Below are positions 47,119 to 56,090 of a stretch of DNA of 64,000 nucleotides, piece after piece (within the stretch, counting starts at the first letter, position 1; each line of letters begins with the position of its first letter). Where the stretch lies: contig NZ_CP028901.1 in the NCBI RefSeq assembly GCF_003058465.1, positions 1,860,001 to 1,924,000 on the forward strand. The letters run 5' to 3'. This DNA comes from Orrella marina (GTDB lineage Bacteria; Pseudomonadota; Gammaproteobacteria; Burkholderiales; Burkholderiaceae_B). A program made the translations under genes and the position numbers. The notes under the pieces were generated by a model. That model was not told where the DNA came from and did not search any database. It was given only the letters and a program-made list of their open reading frames with translations.

Positions 47119-47214
47119 GTGCAGATCCTCAAGGTTCTAACGCGACACGCGCGCCTGGAGCCTGGGGACAGAAAGGAAATTCAGGTGATCAGTCATCAGA
47201 CAAGGAGTGGGCTC

Positions 47215-47847
47215 ATGAAGCAGCTGGCACAGCACATGCAGGAGGCACGGACTGCGTTTGCAACAGGTAAGCAGCAGCGCGCAAGGTCTGCCATATGGCC
47301 TGGATGGGCGCTCATGCTTGCTCTGACGATCCTGCTGACCGCCTGCGGATTCAGGCTGCAAGGCACGACTCCGTTACCCTTCGAACGGCTGTCCATCACC
47401 ATTCCCGACAACACGCAGTTTGGAGCAGATGTGCGGCGTGCAATTCGTGCGGCGTCTCCCGACACAGTCATTGTTTCAAACGAACCCCTTCTCAAAGGTG
47501 AGAAACCAAACTTTCAGGCTCAACTGCAGCAAGTGTCTGTCAGTCGCAACATACGGGAAGTTTCTCTCAACCCGCAAGGTCGAGTGGAAGAGTACGAGCT
47601 GACCCTGATCTTTACATTCCGGCTTGTCAATGCACGAAGCGAAATCATCCTGCCCGACACCACTCTTGTCACCGTTCGAGATCTGCCATATGACGACAAC
47701 GTAGTTCAGGCCAAGGAAGGTGAAATCGCCACCCTGTTCGAACAGATGCAGCGCAGCATGGTGGATCGACTCATGCGCCGGATCACTTCTCCGGATGTCA
47801 TCCAGACTTACGAGCGTCTAGAGCGCAAAGCTGCGCAGGAAAAATGA
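47215..47847 (+). CDS. lptE: LPS-assembly lipoprotein LptE
   Basis: A 210-residue outer-membrane lipoprotein that plugs the LptD barrel. An unusually long N-terminal signal region (residues 1-43) leads to the lipobox LLTAC followed by GFRLQG, which is diagnostic of LptE. ATG 47215 has AAGGAG 8-9 bases upstream; the GTG at 47119 would place 32 extra residues before it. It follows leuS and precedes holA by 12 bases, the usual order in this group. Confidence 0.92.
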   Translation: MKQLAQHMQEARTAFATGKQQRARSAIWPGWALMLALTILLTACGFRLQGTTPLPFERLSITIPDNTQFGADVRRAIRAASPDTVIVSNEPLLKGEKPNFQAQLQQVSVSRNIREVSLNPQGRVEEYELTLIFTFRLVNARSEIILPDTTLVTVRDLPYDDNVVQAKEGEIATLFEQMQRSMVDRLMRRITSPDVIQTYERLERKAAQEK

Positions 47848-47859
47848 GGCTGCGGCTCT

Positions 47860-48909
47860 ATGCGAAGAACTCAGCCTGCAGCCACGCCCGAGGCAACCTT
47901 GGCCAGAATCAAGCAGCTACCCGGCCTGATCGTGATCACTGGAGACGAGCCGCTGCTGGTCATGGAGGCAGCTGATAGCCTGCGTGAACGTGCCCGCGAG
48001 GAGGGCTTTACCGACCGTCACAGCTTCGTGATGGACGCCCGCAGTGACTGGCAGCAGATTTCACTCGCAGCGGGTGCTGGCTCGCTGTTTGGTGACCGAC
48101 AGTTGATCGAAATCACCATGCCAAGTGCCAAGCCCGGCAAAACAGGCGGCCAGGCCATCAGCAATCTCGCCAAGACGCACAGTTCGTCTGTCGTACAGGA
48201 CGCCTTGCTTGTATTCAAGCTGCCAGAGCTTGACCGACAAAGTCGAGAAACAGTCTGGTGCAAGGACCTTCTATCGAACGCGCTTGTGCTCGAGTGTGCA
48301 GCCATCCCCAGAGCCGCCCTGCCCCAGTGGATCGAAACACGTCTGGATCGTCAGCACCAAACGACAGATCGCGACACTCTTTCCTGGATGGCTGACCACG
48401 TTGAAGGCAATCTGCTGGCAGCACACCAGGAGGTACTTAAGCTCGGTCTGCTTTATCCCGAGGGCAATCTCAGTCAAGAACAAGTTCAGACGGCAGTCAT
48501 GAACGTCGCGCGCTATGACGTGATGGCACTACGCGACGCAGCCATAGACGGACAGGCAGCCAGGGCTTTGCGTATTCTTGAAGGACTAAAGGCAGAAGGA
48601 ACGCCTACTCCACTCGTTTTGTGGGCTCTGAGCGATGAGATCCGAAATCTCGCTCGCGTATACGAGAAAACACGTCAAGGCTTGCGAGCGCAGGAGGCCA
48701 TGAAATCCCTGCGGATTTTTGGTGTCAGAGAGCAGCGACTGTCTCGACTGATGGATAGACTCGGTTCTCCACTGGTTGACAGCCTTCTGTCGCATGCTCA
48801 TGACGTTGACCGTCTTGGCAAGGGCATACCCGTTCAAGGACGTCTTGATGATGTATGGCAAGAGATGTCCAGACTGACGCTTCGACTTGCCACCAGCCGA
48901 TCACGCTAA
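47860..48909 (+). CDS. holA: DNA polymerase III subunit delta
   Basis: A 349-residue clamp-loader subunit. VITGDEPLLVMEAADSLRERA is the HolA beginning of the AAA-like domain I, AGSLFGDRQLIEITMP follows, and the C-terminal collar helices lie in residues 220-340. It opens the beta clamp with the rest of the clamp loader. It is 12 bases after lptE on the same strand. Start ATG 47860 has no strong ribosome site, so translation may be coupled to lptE. Confidence 0.93.
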   Translation: MRRTQPAATPEATLARIKQLPGLIVITGDEPLLVMEAADSLRERAREEGFTDRHSFVMDARSDWQQISLAAGAGSLFGDRQLIEITMPSAKPGKTGGQAISNLAKTHSSSVVQDALLVFKLPELDRQSRETVWCKDLLSNALVLECAAIPRAALPQWIETRLDRQHQTTDRDTLSWMADHVEGNLLAAHQEVLKLGLLYPEGNLSQEQVQTAVMNVARYDVMALRDAAIDGQAARALRILEGLKAEGTPTPLVLWALSDEIRNLARVYEKTRQGLRAQEAMKSLRIFGVREQRLSRLMDRLGSPLVDSLLSHAHDVDRLGKGIPVQGRLDDVWQEMSRLTLRLATSRSR

Positions 48910-49069
48910 ACTAACAGCCTGAGCCGCATTGCCCGACGGGCCTGGATTGAACTGCGTCCCGAAATTTCACTAAAGATTTCTCATCCTTCATGAGAAAGGA
49001 TCCTCGGTGATCATCCACGCGGGCTCTGGTAAAACTAACGGCAAACACCGAATCAGGAATTTGGTAATA

Positions 49070-50329
49070 ATGAACTCACTCGAACAATCTATTCTTGCAA
49101 TCGGACAGCAGGCTCGTGCAGCCGGCCGACTCATGATGAAAGCGTCTGACCAGCAAAAAGCAGACGCTTTGCTGGCCATGGCGGACGCACTAGACACATC
49201 ACGCCCTGAACTGATACAGGCCAATGCGAAGGACTTGCATCGAGCCCGGGAGCGCAACCTGGACGCCCCATTGCTCGACAGGTTGACCCTCTCTGAAAAG
49301 ACACTTATCGGTATGGCGCAAAGCCTGCGACAGATTGCGGCGATGCCTGATCCAGTCGGAAGTCTGGGTCCGACTCAGGTTCGTCCCAATGGCATGCGGA
49401 TTGCACAGATGCGGGTTCCACTCGGTGTCGTTGGCATCATTTACGAGTCAAGGCCAAACGTCACGATCGACGCTGCAGCGCTGTGCGTAAAGTCTGGCAA
49501 TGCGACCATTCTCAGAGGCGGCAGCGAAGCGATCAACAGCAACATGGCGCTGGCGGAGATCATCTCGGCCGGGCTCAGGAATGCCGGCCTGCCCGGGCAG
49601 GCCGTTCAGCTGATTCCGACGACCGATCGGGACGCAGTCGGTTACCTCGTCACCATGACCGAATATGTTGACGTGATTGTTCCGCGTGGCGGCAAAAGTC
49701 TGATCACCCGGCTTTCGGAACAGGCGCGTGTTCCCATGATCAAGCATCTTGACGGCAATTGCCATGTTTACATTGACTCTGCTGCCGACCTCGACAAGGC
49801 TCACGACATCGCCTTGAACGCAAAAACCTACCGTTACGGGATCTGCGGCGCCATGGAAACCTTGCTGGTTCACCGGACAGTCGCCAGTACGATCCTACCG
49901 AAGCTTGCCGATTCCTTTACTATGAAGGGCGTCGAACTCAGGGGCTGTCCTGAAACGCTTGTCATACTGCCTGACGCCACGCCAGCCTCGGATAGTGACT
50001 GGGCTGAGGAGTACCTGGCCCCGATACTGGCGATCCGCATCGTCGACTCCATTGACCAGGCAATCGAACATATCGCCCGGTGGGGCTCTGGCCACACAGA
50101 CTCAATTGTGACTCAGGATGTGGATGCCGCGAGCCGGTTCGAGCGAGAGGTCGATTCCAGCTCTGTCTATGTGAATCTGCCTACCTGCTTTGCGGATGGC
50201 TTTGAATACGGTCTTGGCGCCGAGATCGGGATCAGCACCAATCGTCTGCATGCCCGCGGTCCTGTCGGACTAGAAGGGCTCACAACCCAGAAATGGGTGT
50301 TACGCGGCAACGCGCAACTGAGAGGCTGA
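49070..50329 (+). CDS. proA: Glutamate-5-semialdehyde dehydrogenase
   Basis: A 419-residue ProA: gamma-glutamyl phosphate is reduced to glutamate semialdehyde with NADPH. Typical segments are [55 protein letters not shown] and [10 protein letters not shown], with the catalytic Cys in that last region. ATG 49070 follows an AGGA site. The 160-bp leader contains a short hairpin (TTTCTCAT-CCTTC-ATGAGAAA at 48977-48997), whose meaning is unknown. No proB is near. Confidence 0.96.
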   Translation: MNSLEQSILAIGQQARAAGRLMMKASDQQKADALLAMADALDTSRPELIQANAKDLHRARERNLDAPLLDRLTLSEKTLIGMAQSLRQIAAMPDPVGSLGPTQVRPNGMRIAQMRVPLGVVGIIYESRPNVTIDAAALCVKSGNATILRGGSEAINSNMALAEIISAGLRNAGLPGQAVQLIPTTDRDAVGYLVTMTEYVDVIVPRGGKSLITRLSEQARVPMIKHLDGNCHVYIDSAADLDKAHDIALNAKTYRYGICGAMETLLVHRTVASTILPKLADSFTMKGVELRGCPETLVILPDATPASDSDWAEEYLAPILAIRIVDSIDQAIEHIARWGSGHTDSIVTQDVDAASRFEREVDSSSVYVNLPTCFADGFEYGLGAEIGISTNRLHARGPVGLEGLTTQKWVLRGNAQLRG

Positions 50330-50335
50330 GCCATC

Positions 50336-50758
50336 ATGCTTTGGGTCAAGACGCTCCACATCGTGTTCATTGCATCCTGGTTTGCAGGACTTTTTTACCT
50401 GCCCAGGATCTACGTCAACCTTGCTCAAGCCAAAGATGCCGCGTCTCGCGACACCTTGCTCGGCATGGCACGGCGTCTGTACCGTTTCATGACCATCCTG
50501 GCCATTCCGGCAGTTGTACTCGGACTATGGCTTTACCTTGGATATGGGATTGGGCTTGGGGCCGGCAACGGCTGGATGCATGCCAAACTGGCACTGGTAG
50601 CTGTCCTGCTGATCTACCATGGGATATGCAAACATTACCTGAATCAGTTTGAAGCCGGCACTGTTCGCCATTCGCATGTGTTTTTTCGGTGGTTCAATGA
50701 GGTACCGGTATTACTGATGCTGGCCGTCACGGCTCTGGTCGTGATCAAACCCTTTTAA
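50336..50758 (+). CDS. hemJ: HemJ / CopD family membrane protein (protoporphyrinogen oxidase-like)
   Basis: A 140-residue protein with four hydrophobic helices. MLWVKTLHIVFIASWFAGLFYLPRIYV is the HemJ-family start, including the conserved His and Trp; WMHAKLALVAVLLIYHGIC gives a second His and Lys. HemJ oxidises protoporphyrinogen IX to protoporphyrin IX in haem synthesis, in organisms without HemG or HemY. The gene starts 6 bases after proA. Confidence 0.85.
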   Translation: MLWVKTLHIVFIASWFAGLFYLPRIYVNLAQAKDAASRDTLLGMARRLYRFMTILAIPAVVLGLWLYLGYGIGLGAGNGWMHAKLALVAVLLIYHGICKHYLNQFEAGTVRHSHVFFRWFNEVPVLLMLAVTALVVIKPF

Positions 50759-50769
50759 ATCGATCTTTC

Positions 50770-52368
50770 ATGTCAGACTCAGACCAGAAGCCACCATCCA
50801 GCACTAAGACACTGACCATCAAACGATCTGGTGGCAACGAATCAACACGCGACCCAGGCCTCTCGGCCAAACGAAATGCAACTGGCGCCCGGGCGCACCG
50901 GCTTGCGCGCCTGAAGGTCGAAAAGCAGAAGACAGAACGACATGAACAACCCGCAGAACCTTCTGAACAAAGACGCCCACCCCGCTCGCCTGGCGCAGTC
51001 CGTCCTGCTGGCCGAGATGCGGGTCCGGCACGCCAGAAAAGCAGTGCTCCTCGCAATCGACCCGACAACAACAATGCCCCCAGGACTCGACCCGAACACC
51101 TTCGCCACGGACGCCCGTCCGACGAACGCAGGCCGGATAGATCGGTGCACACCGGCAATACCCATACTAACGAGCCACAAGCGGTCTCCCGCAGACAAGC
51201 CCGTGCGCAGCCGGACCGCAATCCATATGAAGGCTTGCACAGAGCGTTTGCATCCTGTCCTCGCGGTCTTGAGGAGGTCCTGGCAGCCGAACTAAACAGC
51301 ATTGGACTCAAAGCAGTTCGTGCAGGCCGTGCAGGTGTCCATTTCGAGGGAGAGTGGATCAGCATCCAGAAGGCCAATCTTTACAGCCGCCTGGCGACCC
51401 GTATCCTGGTTGAGGTCGCCCAACGTCCTGTCAATCAAGAGTCCGATATTGCGGACCTTGCAAGGGCAACTCGCTGGGAGTCCTGGTTCGGTCCGGATCA
51501 CACTCTGCGCGTCGACACATCAGCCATCAATAGTCCCATGAAAAGCCTGCAGTTCTGCAATCTGCTGGTGAAAGACGGTATTTGTGACAGACTCAGAGAT
51601 ATCGAAGGCGCCCGCCCCAGTATCGATACAGTCAGGCCTGATGCGCGCGTGCACCTTTTTCTATCAGACACCACAGCAACACTGTATCTTGACACATCCG
51701 GCGAGTCGCTTTTCAAGCGGGGATGGCGATTCGACAAAGGACAGGCGCCCATTCGTGAGAACCTCGCAGCAGGTCTTCTGGCGCTCACGGGATGGAAACC
51801 TGGCACACCACTGCTGGATCCATTTTGCGGTAGCGCAACTATCCTGATCGAAGCCGCGTGGATGGCACTGGACATCGCACCTGGCATCAATCGCCCGTTC
51901 GCCTTCGAGCGTCTACGACACCACGATGCCTTGCAATGGCAGTCGCTGCGACGAGAGGCCTCAGACCGGATCCTGACAGAAACAACGGCACCGATCATTG
52001 GCTTTGAGATCAGTTCTGAAACACTTGAGATGGCCCGGCGTAACCTGACTCGAGCGCGAGTACCGGCCAACGTTGTCAACCTGCTACATGCTGATGCGTG
52101 TCAGGAAGAGTGCCCAGTTGCGCCCGGACTGATCCTGACCAACCCCCCGTACGGCATCCGGCTTGAAGCAGAAAAGGACTTGATGACTCTCTGGGCCAGT
52201 CATCTGAAACAAGCTTATGCTGGCTGGCAAGTCGGCGTCATCAGTGCCGATCTCGAACTGCCGTCGGCAATGCGCTTAAAACCAAGGCGGCGAGTTCCCG
52301 TCTTTAACGGTGCGCTCGACTGTCGGCTGTTCCTGTTCGATCTTGTGAGCGGTGGTTACCAGAAATAA
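50770..52368 (+). CDS. THUMP-domain SAM-dependent RNA methyltransferase (RlmL N-domain-like)
   Basis: A 532-residue protein. Residues 1-155 form a long, Arg/Pro/Gln-rich, probably disordered tail. Residues about 160-260 are a THUMP RNA-binding domain (RAFASCPRGLEEVLAAELNSIG, then GVHFEG). Residues about 320-532 are a Rossmann methyltransferase: PLLDPFCGSATILIEAAW as SAM loop and LTNPPYGIRL as the catalytic NPPY motif. It resembles the N-terminal half of E. coli RlmL, which makes m2G2445 in 23S rRNA; the RlmK half is absent. It follows hemJ by 11 bases. Confidence 0.88.
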   Translation: MSDSDQKPPSSTKTLTIKRSGGNESTRDPGLSAKRNATGARAHRLARLKVEKQKTERHEQPAEPSEQRRPPRSPGAVRPAGRDAGPARQKSSAPRNRPDNNNAPRTRPEHLRHGRPSDERRPDRSVHTGNTHTNEPQAVSRRQARAQPDRNPYEGLHRAFASCPRGLEEVLAAELNSIGLKAVRAGRAGVHFEGEWISIQKANLYSRLATRILVEVAQRPVNQESDIADLARATRWESWFGPDHTLRVDTSAINSPMKSLQFCNLLVKDGICDRLRDIEGARPSIDTVRPDARVHLFLSDTTATLYLDTSGESLFKRGWRFDKGQAPIRENLAAGLLALTGWKPGTPLLDPFCGSATILIEAAWMALDIAPGINRPFAFERLRHHDALQWQSLRREASDRILTETTAPIIGFEISSETLEMARRNLTRARVPANVVNLLHADACQEECPVAPGLILTNPPYGIRLEAEKDLMTLWASHLKQAYAGWQVGVISADLELPSAMRLKPRRRVPVFNGALDCRLFLFDLVSGGYQK

Positions 52369-52746
52369 CATCCTCCAGACACAGGGCTTGATCAGTCGTC
52401 CTCCACGTATCCGGCTGATCTCATCCTGTGTCTATGCTCCTTGCCAGGCTGATCACAGCCATGTGATCTATTGATGACTCATCAGTGTGCGTTTTGCCGG
52501 TAGCCATTTAGCGGCCTGCACGAACTCGTTCATCTATTACCAATCCGGTCACTTCAATCCTGGCTGGTTCTTCGAAGCACTCTCGCATCTTGTTTGACTT
52601 CACTTGAATACGTCGACGACCACGTGTGCCGGGTAATGGCCCCACAAATCCATCAAAGCCCCCCCCTTCCTCCTGTATTCACATGCCGATGTGCAACAGA
52701 GCATGGCACGAAAAGGGCTAATCAGACACTGGCCTGTAACTAGGTA

Positions 52747-52775
52747 TTGCAATGTACTGGGGTTTTCCCTATAAT
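52747..52775 (+). promoter_or_regulatory. Sigma-70 promoter of the small 76-aa gene
   Basis: TTGCAA (52747-52752) matches the -35 box at 4 of 6 places, the spacer is exactly 17 bases and TATAAT (52770-52775) is a perfect -10. The -10 sits inside the first copy of an 18-bp repeat, so a protein bound to the repeats would block RNA polymerase. A second TATAAT is at 52788-52793. Confidence 0.75.
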
Positions 52776-52808
52776 TAGGGTATTCCCTATAATTAGGGTA
52801 TTCCCTAT
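52765..52808 (+). repeat. 18-bp tandem palindromic repeats over the promoter
   Basis: The unit TTCCCTATAATTAGGGTA occurs twice in full (52765-52782 and 52783-52800), and a third partial copy (TTCCCTAT) ends at 52808. Each contains the inverted repeat CCCTA-TAAT-TAGGG. The centre-to-centre spacing of 18 bases is close to two helical turns, as expected for cooperative repressor binding. No other copies were noticed in the window. Confidence 0.8.
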
Positions 52809-52854
52809 CAGGTAAACCCTGATCCTGATGGTTCACAAATCAAAAAGGTAAATC

Positions 52855-53085
52855 ATGAATACGAAAAACATTAACGAATCAAACGAAATCCATTCTCTCC
52901 TGAACATTTCGAAGAGTTTCGACCCCCTGCTCGCCGAGCGTGAAATCCGCGCCGCTGCGCAGCAGGAACTTGCCAGAGCAATCATTCGCTCGATCAAGGT
53001 CGGACTGAACAACATCTCCAGCGTCATCAAAGATGCATCAGAGCTTCGCAGCAAGTATGGCGCAACCAACAACGGTGCCGTATGA
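52855..53085 (+). CDS. Small protein of unknown function (76 aa)
   Basis: A 76-residue protein that I do not recognise. It starts MNTKNINESNEIHSLLN, has a probable amphipathic helix (AEREIRAAAQQELARAIIRS) in the middle and a polar C-terminus (SKYGATNNGAV). There are no Cys, no membrane segment and no signal peptide. An AAAAAGG site lies 5-8 bases before the ATG. The gene has its own promoter with tandem operator-like repeats and its own terminator, so it is a single-gene transcript. RNA or DNA binding is possible but unproven. Confidence 0.7.
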   Translation: MNTKNINESNEIHSLLNISKSFDPLLAEREIRAAAQQELARAIIRSIKVGLNNISSVIKDASELRSKYGATNNGAV

Positions 53086-53095
53086 CCCGTTGCAA

Positions 53096-53126
53096 GCCGG
53101 ATAGCAGTTACTGATCGCTATCCGGC
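53096..53126 (+). terminator. Terminator of the small 76-aa gene
   Basis: A perfect 10-bp stem (GCCGGATAGC with GCTATCCGGC) and an 11-base loop, followed by AGTTTGAT, lies 11 bases after the stop codon. Confidence 0.75.
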
Positions 53127-53210
53127 AGTTTGATCTGACCAGTCGTGCAGTCTTGCGCGCAATAGCGGATAATGCCGGTATTTACATGCCATCGCAATCG
53201 GTCAGCGTCA

Positions 53211-53738
53211 ATGTCTCTTTCAGTTCCCTCCCCTAGTCATACCCTTCCGGAAGCATCGCGCGGCAAGCGTTTCGCCAGCATGATGTACGAAGGCGTTCTG
53301 CTATTTGCAGTCGTTTTCATTGCCGATTACCTGTTTGATGCACTGACGCAAAGTCGGCACGGCCTGACACTCAGGCTTGAAAGACAGGTCATCCTCTTTC
53401 TGGCAATTGGAGTCTATTTCTTCATCTGCTGGCGTGCGGGTGGACAGACATTACCGATGAAAGCCTGGCATATCAAACTGGTCAGCCAGGATACGAGCAG
53501 ACCATCAGCTGTTCAGCTTGTTGGACGCTACATGGCAAGCTGGATTGTGCCGCTAGTCGGAATGGCCATGATTCACGCAGTCGTTTTAAGCACGGGATTA
53601 CGGGCCATTTACCTGTTTGCAGTCGGTGCACCATTTCTGATTTTCATTCCAACCTGGTTTCGTCGGGACGGCCAGTTCCTTCATGACGTCATTTGTGGCA
53701 CTCGCATCGTAGATATCCGCCAGGCGATAGGTGCTTAA
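53211..53738 (+). CDS. RDD family membrane protein
   Basis: A 175-residue protein with the RDD signature region: RGKRFASMMYEGVLLFAVVFIADYL at the start, WRAGGQTLPMKAWHIKLV and HDVICGTRIVD near the end. Three to four hydrophobic helices are visible. RDD proteins are small inner-membrane proteins of uncertain function, some linked to Na+/H+ exchange. ATG 53211 is selected because it follows promoter-distance and family length; the upstream ATG 53172 would add 13 unlikely residues. It precedes the AMP-binding gene by about 100 bases. Confidence 0.85.
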   Translation: MSLSVPSPSHTLPEASRGKRFASMMYEGVLLFAVVFIADYLFDALTQSRHGLTLRLERQVILFLAIGVYFFICWRAGGQTLPMKAWHIKLVSQDTSRPSAVQLVGRYMASWIVPLVGMAMIHAVVLSTGLRAIYLFAVGAPFLIFIPTWFRRDGQFLHDVICGTRIVDIRQAIGA

Positions 53739-53839
53739 TCGCAAAATTATGCACTGAGACGCCTGTAACTGTTGCCAACTCTTCCAAGCTGGTCCATGCT
53801 ACGCGTTGGATAAGAATAATTGGGATCCGCCCGTCACGC

Positions 53840-55522
53840 ATGACTGATCTGTACCGCCCCCTGAGAGACGAATTCGCCTGGCACGTGCCAAGGTTCATCA
53901 ACATTGCCGATCGTTGCTGCCAGCAATGGGCGGAGGAACACTCTCACTCCAAATCAGTAGCTATCGAGATTATCGGACCTGATGGCTACGCACAGCGATC
54001 GACCTTTCAGGAGCTTGCTGAAACCAGCTGTCGACTCGCCAATGGCCTTGAAAGAATGGGAGCCAAGCCTGGAGATCGCGTTGCAGTCATCATGCGTGAC
54101 AGGGTCGAAGCACTTGCAGTCATGATGGCCTGTTGGCTCAAACAATGTATTGTGGTCGCCTTGCCGACCACGGAGCATGGTGACGTCATGACGCAACGTG
54201 TGCGTCAGTCACGATGCCGCATCGTCTTTACGGATGACAGTGAACCTGACAAGGTATTCTCGGCGTTGCAACGGTGCACTCGCGTCCAGCAGATCGTCGG
54301 TCTGTCGGTTGAAGCTGAAAACGCCATGTCCTGGTCTGGACTGCTTTCGAGACAGCCAGACGCTTACCGAGTCGAGCCGACGCGATCTCAACAACCAGCC
54401 CTGCTGGCCTGGCCCACGCGTTCTTCAAGCGCATATCCGCCGCAAACCGCGTTTCTGGTGGCCCATCAGGCATTGATCGGCAATCTGACAGGATTCGTGT
54501 CCGCCAATAACTGGTTCCCCAAAGACGCGACTGGAATGCAGTCATCGGTCTCGATGATGTCTGAGGCTGGTTTGTTCGGTGTCATTCTCCCATCCCTGTA
54601 TTTTGGAGTGGGTGTCAGACTGCAACCAACACTTCCTCACAGTTTCGAGGCACTGTCCCAGGGAGCGCTGAAGATCTCGCACATCAATACAACCTCGGGC
54701 ATGCTGTGCCAATGGTTGCGCCGCTCACCTGTCTCGGCTGAATTCAATCTCAAGGGACTCTCCGTCTTTGGAGAATTGCTCAACGGTTACTGGCGAGATC
54801 TTGCAAGCAACCGTTTTGGCATTCAACCGAATCTCGTAACGTTTGTCCCCGGATGCGGATTATTGTGGGGAGATAGCCATCCCATGTGGCCGACTGATCC
54901 CGACAAAGCTGGCAGGGTCTTTCCCGGACATAAACTCGTTGAACGTTCGGCTGGTCTGTCAGGGCCAGGGACCAGCGTCTGCAAGGAGATTTATGCGTGT
55001 CGCTCAGATCATACGGGAGATCCGGATCCAGCCATCTATGTGGGAGTCTGGCCATTAAAGGACCCGGCCGATGTTCATGAACCCATCGACATGGTTCCAG
55101 AGCATCCATGCGGTCTGGTTGGTGAGCTCAAAGAGGATGGATCGGTTCATCTAGCAGGCTGGTCCGATGATCTGCTGCTCACAGGATCCGCAGCACTCCA
55201 CCCTCTTGCTATCGAACAGGCGGTGATGTCGATTGATGAGGTCATGATGGCTGCCGCCATTCATCCGCCAAGTCGCAAACCTGCCTCCGATGTTGCAGAG
55301 ATCTGGATTGTTCTCGAGCTTGATAGCGCGACCAGCATTTCGTCTGCTCAGCGCACCGGACTGCGTAATCGTATACTGGAGGTCATTCGAGGCATGGTCG
55401 GCAACAGTCGTGTCAGACTCGGCATCTCGCAACGCATTTCGATCGACACCAGCGGACACCCAAGGCGTGACCTGCTACGTGTCCGACATGGGCTCAGTGG
55501 AGTCCAGCCGTTGTCAGCATGA
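53840..55522 (+). CDS. Degenerate AMP-binding (acyl-CoA synthetase-like) protein
   Basis: A 560-residue protein of the ANL superfamily, as shown by YAQRSTFQELAETSCRLANGLERMGAKPGDRVAVIMRDR and the general layout. Two key motifs are lost. The P-loop (usually a Thr-Ser-Gly-Thr-Thr-Gly type) reads AWPTRSSSAYPPQTAFLVAH, and the last motif, normally SGK with catalytic Lys, reads TSGHPRRDLLR. So adenylation is doubtful and the protein may be a non-catalytic or altered homologue, for example an acyl-binding regulator. ATG 53840 is chosen; earlier ATG extensions overlap the RDD gene. The gene is followed by the gamma carbonic anhydrase after 46 bases. Confidence 0.75.
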   Translation: MTDLYRPLRDEFAWHVPRFINIADRCCQQWAEEHSHSKSVAIEIIGPDGYAQRSTFQELAETSCRLANGLERMGAKPGDRVAVIMRDRVEALAVMMACWLKQCIVVALPTTEHGDVMTQRVRQSRCRIVFTDDSEPDKVFSALQRCTRVQQIVGLSVEAENAMSWSGLLSRQPDAYRVEPTRSQQPALLAWPTRSSSAYPPQTAFLVAHQALIGNLTGFVSANNWFPKDATGMQSSVSMMSEAGLFGVILPSLYFGVGVRLQPTLPHSFEALSQGALKISHINTTSGMLCQWLRRSPVSAEFNLKGLSVFGELLNGYWRDLASNRFGIQPNLVTFVPGCGLLWGDSHPMWPTDPDKAGRVFPGHKLVERSAGLSGPGTSVCKEIYACRSDHTGDPDPAIYVGVWPLKDPADVHEPIDMVPEHPCGLVGELKEDGSVHLAGWSDDLLLTGSAALHPLAIEQAVMSIDEVMMAAAIHPPSRKPASDVAEIWIVLELDSATSISSAQRTGLRNRILEVIRGMVGNSRVRLGISQRISIDTSGHPRRDLLRVRHGLSGVQPLSA

Positions 55523-55568
55523 GTGCGGTCTGCGCCACTATCGAACATATTTATTCAGGAATTTCAGT

Positions 55569-56090
55569 ATGGCTTCATATCAGATTGATGATCTTGCTCC
55601 CCAGATCGATCCTACCGCCTGGGTTTTTGATAATGCGGTGCTGATCGGCGATGTCCGCCTTGCTGCAGGTGCAAGCGTCTGGCCAGGTGTGACCATCCGG
55701 GGTGATAACGCCCCCATCACCGTAGGAAAGGGTAGCAACATCCAGGAAGGTAGTGTTTTGCACGTTGACACCGGGGTGCCGCTAACCATCGAAGATCACG
55801 TCACCGTCGGTCACCAGGCCATGCTGCATGGTTGCACAATTCGCAGTGGGTCACTGATCGGCATGCAGGCCATCATTTTGAATCATGCTGTCATCGGCAA
55901 AAACTGTCTGATTGGCGCAGGAGCGATCGTTCCGGAAGGACGTGAGATACCTGAGGGCAGCCTTGTCGTCGGTGTTGGGAAGATTCTCAGAACGCTATCT
56001 GAAGAAGAAATCGAGCAGATGCACCGTAACAACACCACCTACGAAGAGCGTGCGAAGCGATACGCCAAGATACTCAAGCGGGTTGACTGA
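55569..56090 (+). CDS. Gamma carbonic anhydrase family protein
   Basis: A 173-residue left-handed beta-helix protein of hexapeptide repeats (VGKGSNIQEGSV, IGKNCLIGAGAIV). The three zinc-ligand histidines appear as SVLHVDTG and VGHQAMLHGC. It is YrdA-like; family members bind zinc but carbonic anhydrase activity varies. ATG 55569 follows an AGGAAT site. Its stop overlaps the hslO start by one base (TGATG), so the two are coupled. Confidence 0.93.
   Translation: MASYQIDDLAPQIDPTAWVFDNAVLIGDVRLAAGASVWPGVTIRGDNAPITVGKGSNIQEGSVLHVDTGVPLTIEDHVTVGHQAMLHGCTIRSGSLIGMQAIILNHAVIGKNCLIGAGAIVPEGREIPEGSLVVGVGKILRTLSEEEIEQMHRNNTTYEERAKRYAKILKRVD

Larger units (their letters stand above)
52369..52854. other. 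Region between the methyltransferase and the small 76-aa gene
   Basis: This 486-bp gap has three readable parts. An imperfect hairpin at 52378-52432 (GACACAGG/CCTGTGTC and GATCAG/CTGATC arms) probably ends the methyltransferase transcript. The middle, 52440-52740, shows nothing that I can support. The end holds the promoter and tandem repeats at 52747-52808. The minus-strand ORF 52600-52836 is spurious. Confidence 0.5.

Noticed and set aside
52600..52836. Minus-strand ORF with repeated REYPNY residues
   Set aside because: The amino-acid repeat is only the translation of the 18-bp DNA repeats over the promoter; no ribosome site or family match.
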